Part shown: piece after piece, positions 38,917-40,610 of the stretch
Layout of the letters: each line of letters begins with the position of its first letter
Position numbering within the stretch: position 1 is the stretch's first letter
From: a virus
IMG/VR virus record: IMGVR_UViG_3300032053_000180
Span: 1-40,610 of that record
Length of the DNA stretch: 40,610 nucleotides
Reading direction: 5' to 3' (one strand)
Made by a program: the position numbers and the translations under genes
The notes under the pieces: generated by a model
Told to the model about the DNA's origin: nothing
Database searches by the model: none
What the model saw: only the letters and a program-made list of their open reading frames with translations

Positions 38917-39165
38917 ATGAAACAGGAAATGATATGGGCAACGCAAGCTGGAATCTCGCTGCACGTCGAGATGCTGGAGAAGTCGGCGCGGTTCAGGATC
39001 GAACGTGGCCCCGAGACGCTTGCAGTGGCAGAGATTGAGGACTGGAAGTTCTGCCGCGTCATACAGATTCTCGGCGGGATCGCGCCACAGATACGCAAGG
39101 AAGGCAAGACGCCTCTGCGTGCCAACGCGGCGCTCAAGAGCGCCGACGAAGGCGGCGTATCTTGA
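38917..39165 (+). CDS. Cassette 3: hypothetical protein
   Basis: An 82-residue protein from ATG 38917 with GGAGG 4 bases upstream, the only cassette gene whose start lies inside its own cassette. It looks like a small alpha/beta domain (ISLHVEMLEKSARFRIERGPETLAVAEIEDWKFCRVIQILGG). The last 14 residues (ANAALKSADEGGVS) are encoded by site 3. No family recognised. Confidence 0.55.
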   Translation: MKQEMIWATQAGISLHVEMLEKSARFRIERGPETLAVAEIEDWKFCRVIQILGGIAPQIRKEGKTPLRANAALKSADEGGVS

Positions 39166-39180
39166 AGCGCATTGTTCGGC
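39120..39180 (+). other. attC-like site 3
   Basis: TGCCAAC complements the cassette 3 start GTTGGCA (38872-38878); the site ends GTTCGGC. Stems: GCGCT with AGCGC, CAAGA with TCTTG (an extrahelical A between them), CGCC with GGCG. It carries the cassette 3 stop and the TTG start of cassette 4, overlapping as TTGA. Confidence 0.8.
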
Positions 39181-39365
39181 CTGATGGCGTCACGCGACGG
39201 GCGCAAGAAGCGTGCGCCCACTGGCTCGCTGAGTGTATTCGCCTCGGCTGGTCAAAGGCGCAACTCGATGACCTCGAAACGATGTGGTGGCAGCACCACG
39301 ATAAGCGTGGCGAGCTGACGCCGAACAAAGGCGCCACCTTCGGCGCCGGAGGCGACGTAAGGTGA
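39162..39365 (+). CDS. Cassette 4: small helical protein
   Basis: A 67-residue protein from TTG 39162 inside site 3; its first residues MKRIVR match those of cassette 1 because both come from similar site arms. The pattern AQEACAHWLAECIRLGWSKAQLDDLETMWWQHHDKRGEL resembles small phage proteins of unknown function as I recall them. The tail (NKGATFGAGGDVR) is encoded by site 4. Confidence 0.55.
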   Translation: MKRIVRPDGVTRRAQEACAHWLAECIRLGWSKAQLDDLETMWWQHHDKRGELTPNKGATFGAGGDVR

Positions 39366-39380
39366 GCGCACTGGTTCGCA
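39320..39380 (+). other. attC-like site 4
   Basis: GCCGAAC complements the cassette 4 start GTTCGGC (39174-39180); ends GTTCGCA. Stems: GCGC with GCGC, CACCTT with AAGGTG, one extrahelical A between them. The previous stop and the next GTG start overlap as GTGA within the right arm. Confidence 0.8.
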
Positions 39381-39652
39381 ATTCCATCATTCGCCGGGAC
39401 GTGTTCAACCCGCGCAACTCGACTTGCGGCTCGGCACCGATTGCCGACTTGTCCTCGCACTGGTGGTGGACTGACAACAGCGATCCGGCCAGCCTCTACA
39501 TTCACGCCTGCCGCTGGTCGGACAGGACCTATCATCGGGTGTGGCCGCGTCCGATACCGGGCTACACCTGCAAGCGAATCGAGATGAAGAACCGAATGCA
39601 CGGGGCCAAGCTGTTATGGCTCTACGATGCGAACGCCGGAGGTGTGCGTTGA
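39362..39652 (+). CDS. Cassette 5: hypothetical protein
   Basis: A 96-residue protein from GTG 39362 in site 4; the crossover falls in the Val-5 codon. It is rich in Trp, Arg and His (SSHWWWTDNSDPASLYIHACRWSDRTYHRVWPRP) with three scattered Cys. The tail DANAGGVR comes from site 5. No family recognised. Confidence 0.5.
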   Translation: MSALVRNSIIRRDVFNPRNSTCGSAPIADLSSHWWWTDNSDPASLYIHACRWSDRTYHRVWPRPIPGYTCKRIEMKNRMHGAKLLWLYDANAGGVR

Positions 39653-39686
39653 GCGATAGCGAATACGCACCACCTCCTTGTTCGCC
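39628..39686 (+). other. attC-like site 5
   Basis: TGCGAAC complements the cassette 5 start GTTCGCA (39374-39380); ends GTTCGCC. Stems: GGAGGTG with CACCTCC and TGCGT with ACGCA, separated by one extrahelical C on the right arm. It contains the overlapping stop/start TTGA. Confidence 0.8.
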
Positions 39687-40272
39687 GTTTCCGATACGGT
39701 GGGCATGGGGGTGGCCGTCGGCAGACACGTTCGACTGTCCGCCGATTGGGGAATGGGTTCGGAAGTGGATGGATGGCCGAGCCGTGAGCGTTGACCCGTT
39801 TGCACGGAACCGCCGATGGGCAACGCACACCAACGACTTGAACCCGGAAACGAAAGCCGAGCACCACATGGACGCGGAGGACTTTTGCCGAATGTTGACC
39901 GAGAAGGGCGTTGCCGCCGACGTTGTGCTCTTCGATCCGCCGTACAGCCCGACGCAAATGAAGGCGGTTTACGATAGCATCGGGATCAAGCACGATGACG
40001 GCGGAAGCAACGCCAAGCTCTACGCCCGCGTGCGGCGGGCGTTTGAGCCGATGGTGAAGGTCGGCGGCGTGGTTCTTACGTTTGGATGGAACACGCACGG
40101 CATGATGACGAGCAGAGCCTACGCCCGCGAGGCACTGCTTGTCGTGTGCCACGGGCAAGCGCACAACGACACGCTTTGCCTTTGTGAGCGCAAGGTGCAA
40201 GGCGGGTTGTTTGATACGGCGAACGCCCGAAATCAGGGGCTTGCGCCCCAGGAGAAGACCGATGACAAATGA
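39649..40272 (+). CDS. Cassette 6: DPPY-type DNA methyltransferase (putative)
   Basis: A 207-residue protein from TTG 39649 in site 5. VVLFDPPYSPTQ (D96-P97-P98-Y99) is motif IV of amino-group DNA methyltransferases, typical of adenine-N6 enzymes. SVDPFARN (around 50) followed by HTNDLNPETKAEHHMDA may provide the SAM-binding strand and acidic loop, though the glycines of a classical motif I are missing. VGGVVLTFGWNTHGM lies after the catalytic motif. Likely role is protection of phage DNA from host restriction; activity is uncertain because of the weak motif I. Confidence 0.7.
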   Translation: MSDSEYAPPPCSPFPIRWAWGWPSADTFDCPPIGEWVRKWMDGRAVSVDPFARNRRWATHTNDLNPETKAEHHMDAEDFCRMLTEKGVAADVVLFDPPYSPTQMKAVYDSIGIKHDDGGSNAKLYARVRRAFEPMVKVGGVVLTFGWNTHGMMTSRAYAREALLVVCHGQAHNDTLCLCERKVQGGLFDTANARNQGLAPQEKTDDK

Positions 40273-40318
40273 GCAGAACGCGAGCGGGGCGCAAGTACCC
40301 TGCATTTCGTTGTTGGCG
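40218..40318 (+). other. attC-like site 6
   Basis: Nine bases ending GGCGAAC (40216-40224) complement the cassette 6 start GTTCGCCGT at 39680. Long stem: CGAAAT with ATTTCG, CAGGG with CCCTG (extrahelical C), CTTGCGCCCC with GGGGCGCAAG. Ends GTTGGCG. At 101 bp it is as long as large chromosomal-integron sites. Confidence 0.85.
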
Positions 40319-40528
40319 TGCCCGTTCTGCGGGGGACCGGCCAAGATCGACAGCATGAAGTTGTTGTGGTGGTCACGCCGCGAATACCTTGCGCGATGCA
40401 CACTCTGCTCGTGTCTCGGACCCGCGCCGGACTGGTCAAAGACGCCAGAGGAAACTGCGGGCGCGTGGAACACCCGTCACGCCAACGTTCCGGGTGAGTC
40501 TGCCTTGCCCGGAGAAAGGAAAGCATGA
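40262..40528 (+). CDS. Cassette 7: Lar-like (restriction alleviation) zinc protein
   Basis: An 88-residue protein from ATG 40262 in the loop of site 6, overlapping the methyltransferase stop by 11 bp. CPFCGG (around 25-30), CTLC (around 50) and a closing AGAWNTR are the Lar-family pattern (two CxxC pairs, then WN-x-R). Lar proteins reduce type I restriction or boost modification, which fits the neighbouring methyltransferase cassette. Many relatives are annotated by motif only, so the function is inferred. Confidence 0.65.
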   Translation: MTNEQNASGAQVPCISLLACPFCGGPAKIDSMKLLWWSRREYLARCTLCSCLGPAPDWSKTPEETAGAWNTRHANVPGESALPGERKA

Positions 40529-40576
40529 ACAAGAAAGCGACGCGGGGCAAGGCTAGACTCGACCCGATTGTTCGGT
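40480..40576 (+). other. attC-like site 7
   Basis: CACGCCAAC (40478-40486) complements the cassette 7 start GTTGGCGTG over 9 bases. Stems: CGGGT with ACCCG, GAGTCT with AGACTC, GCCTTGCCC with GGGCAAGGC, with extrahelical G and T on the right arm. Ends GTTCGGT. It carries the cassette 7 stop and the next ATG (ATGA). Confidence 0.85.
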
Positions 40577-40610
40577 GCCAGTTCTGCGCGTTTGCGGATG
40601 ACGAATGGCG
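40525..40610 (+). CDS. Cassette 8: zinc-ribbon protein, N-terminal part (continues at 1-169)
   Basis: From ATG 40525 in site 7, with GGAG and AAAGG upstream. The 28 codons here give KKATRGKARLDPIVRCQFC, crossing the recombination point in the Val-16 codon. The frame is still open at the window end and continues at base 1, giving an 84-residue protein with CxxC and DWCGEF motifs. Confidence 0.75.
   Translation, partial: MNKKATRGKARLDPIVRCQFCAFADDEW

Larger units (their letters stand above)
38461..40610 (+). mobile_element. Integron-like gene cassette array (continues through 1-170)
   Basis: Eight cassettes of about 150-630 bp with crossover-type G|TT boundaries at 38515, 38667, 38872, 39174, 39374, 39680, 40312 and 40570. 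Every boundary heptamer is exactly complementary to the heptamer opening the site at the far end of its own cassette, although the heptamers differ between cassettes. The core is GTT(C/G)G rather than the canonical GTTRRRY. All cassettes are oriented with the phage operon. No integron integrase gene is in the window, so the array fits the definition of a cluster of attC sites lacking an integrase. Confidence 0.8.

Overview
The window reads as one complete temperate, probably short-tailed (podovirus-like) phage genome of 40,610 bp. Almost everything is on the plus strand, very GC-rich, with stop/start overlaps at most gene junctions. The two ends join: an open reading frame starting at 40525 runs off the right end and continues in frame from base 1 to a stop at 167-169, and a paired recombination-site motif is also split across the ends. 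The contig is therefore circular or circularly permuted. Many short dispersed words (NADCG-, RKAEGG-, TTDATDG-type repeats) and a Pmp-like beta-helix repeat resemble what I remember from Verrucomicrobiota, Kiritimatiellota, Lentisphaerota and Planctomycetota genomes, so a PVC-group host is my tentative inference.

Layout. 166-1723: small genes and a PolX-type nucleotidyltransferase. 1720-11705: packaging and head module (large terminase, scaffold, SU10-like major capsid protein, a decoration-like protein with a signal peptide, portal, connector). 11772-21090: appendage and lysis region (signal-peptide fibre, repeat-rich beta-helix spike, lipoprotein cysteine-peptidase-like protein, holin-like protein, permuted NlpC/P60-like hydrolase, large structural proteins). 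21101-29716: coiled-coil protein and a 2,512-residue polyvalent protein. 29724-31405: three minus-strand genes. 31406-31965: regulatory gap with the half-tRNA-Arg attP and a GTACGATCATAA repeat system. 31966-38506: integrase, excisionase-like protein, DNA-binding proteins, replication initiator-like protein, DnaB helicase, ASCH protein.

The standout is at 38461-40610 and 1-169: an array of eight small gene cassettes separated by attC-like sites. For all eight, the first seven bases of the cassette (GTT plus four variable bases, different in each) are exactly complementary to the seven bases opening the attC-like site at its other end, which is the signature of integron cassettes. The sites fold into long imperfect hairpins with extrahelical bases. 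In seven of eight cassettes the start codon lies inside the preceding site and usually overlaps the previous stop, so the array is a translationally coupled operon. Cargo includes a DPPY DNA methyltransferase, a Lar-like zinc protein, a DWCGEF zinc-ribbon protein and a tiny membrane protein. No integron integrase is present.

A second unusual layer is a family of about 45-70 bp double-hairpin palindromic elements. Seven copies lie in one orientation, and five of them sit in frame inside genes (terminase, scaffold, portal, a hydrolase, a structural protein). Their stems vary by paired changes. All calls come from reading the sequence; no database search was possible.
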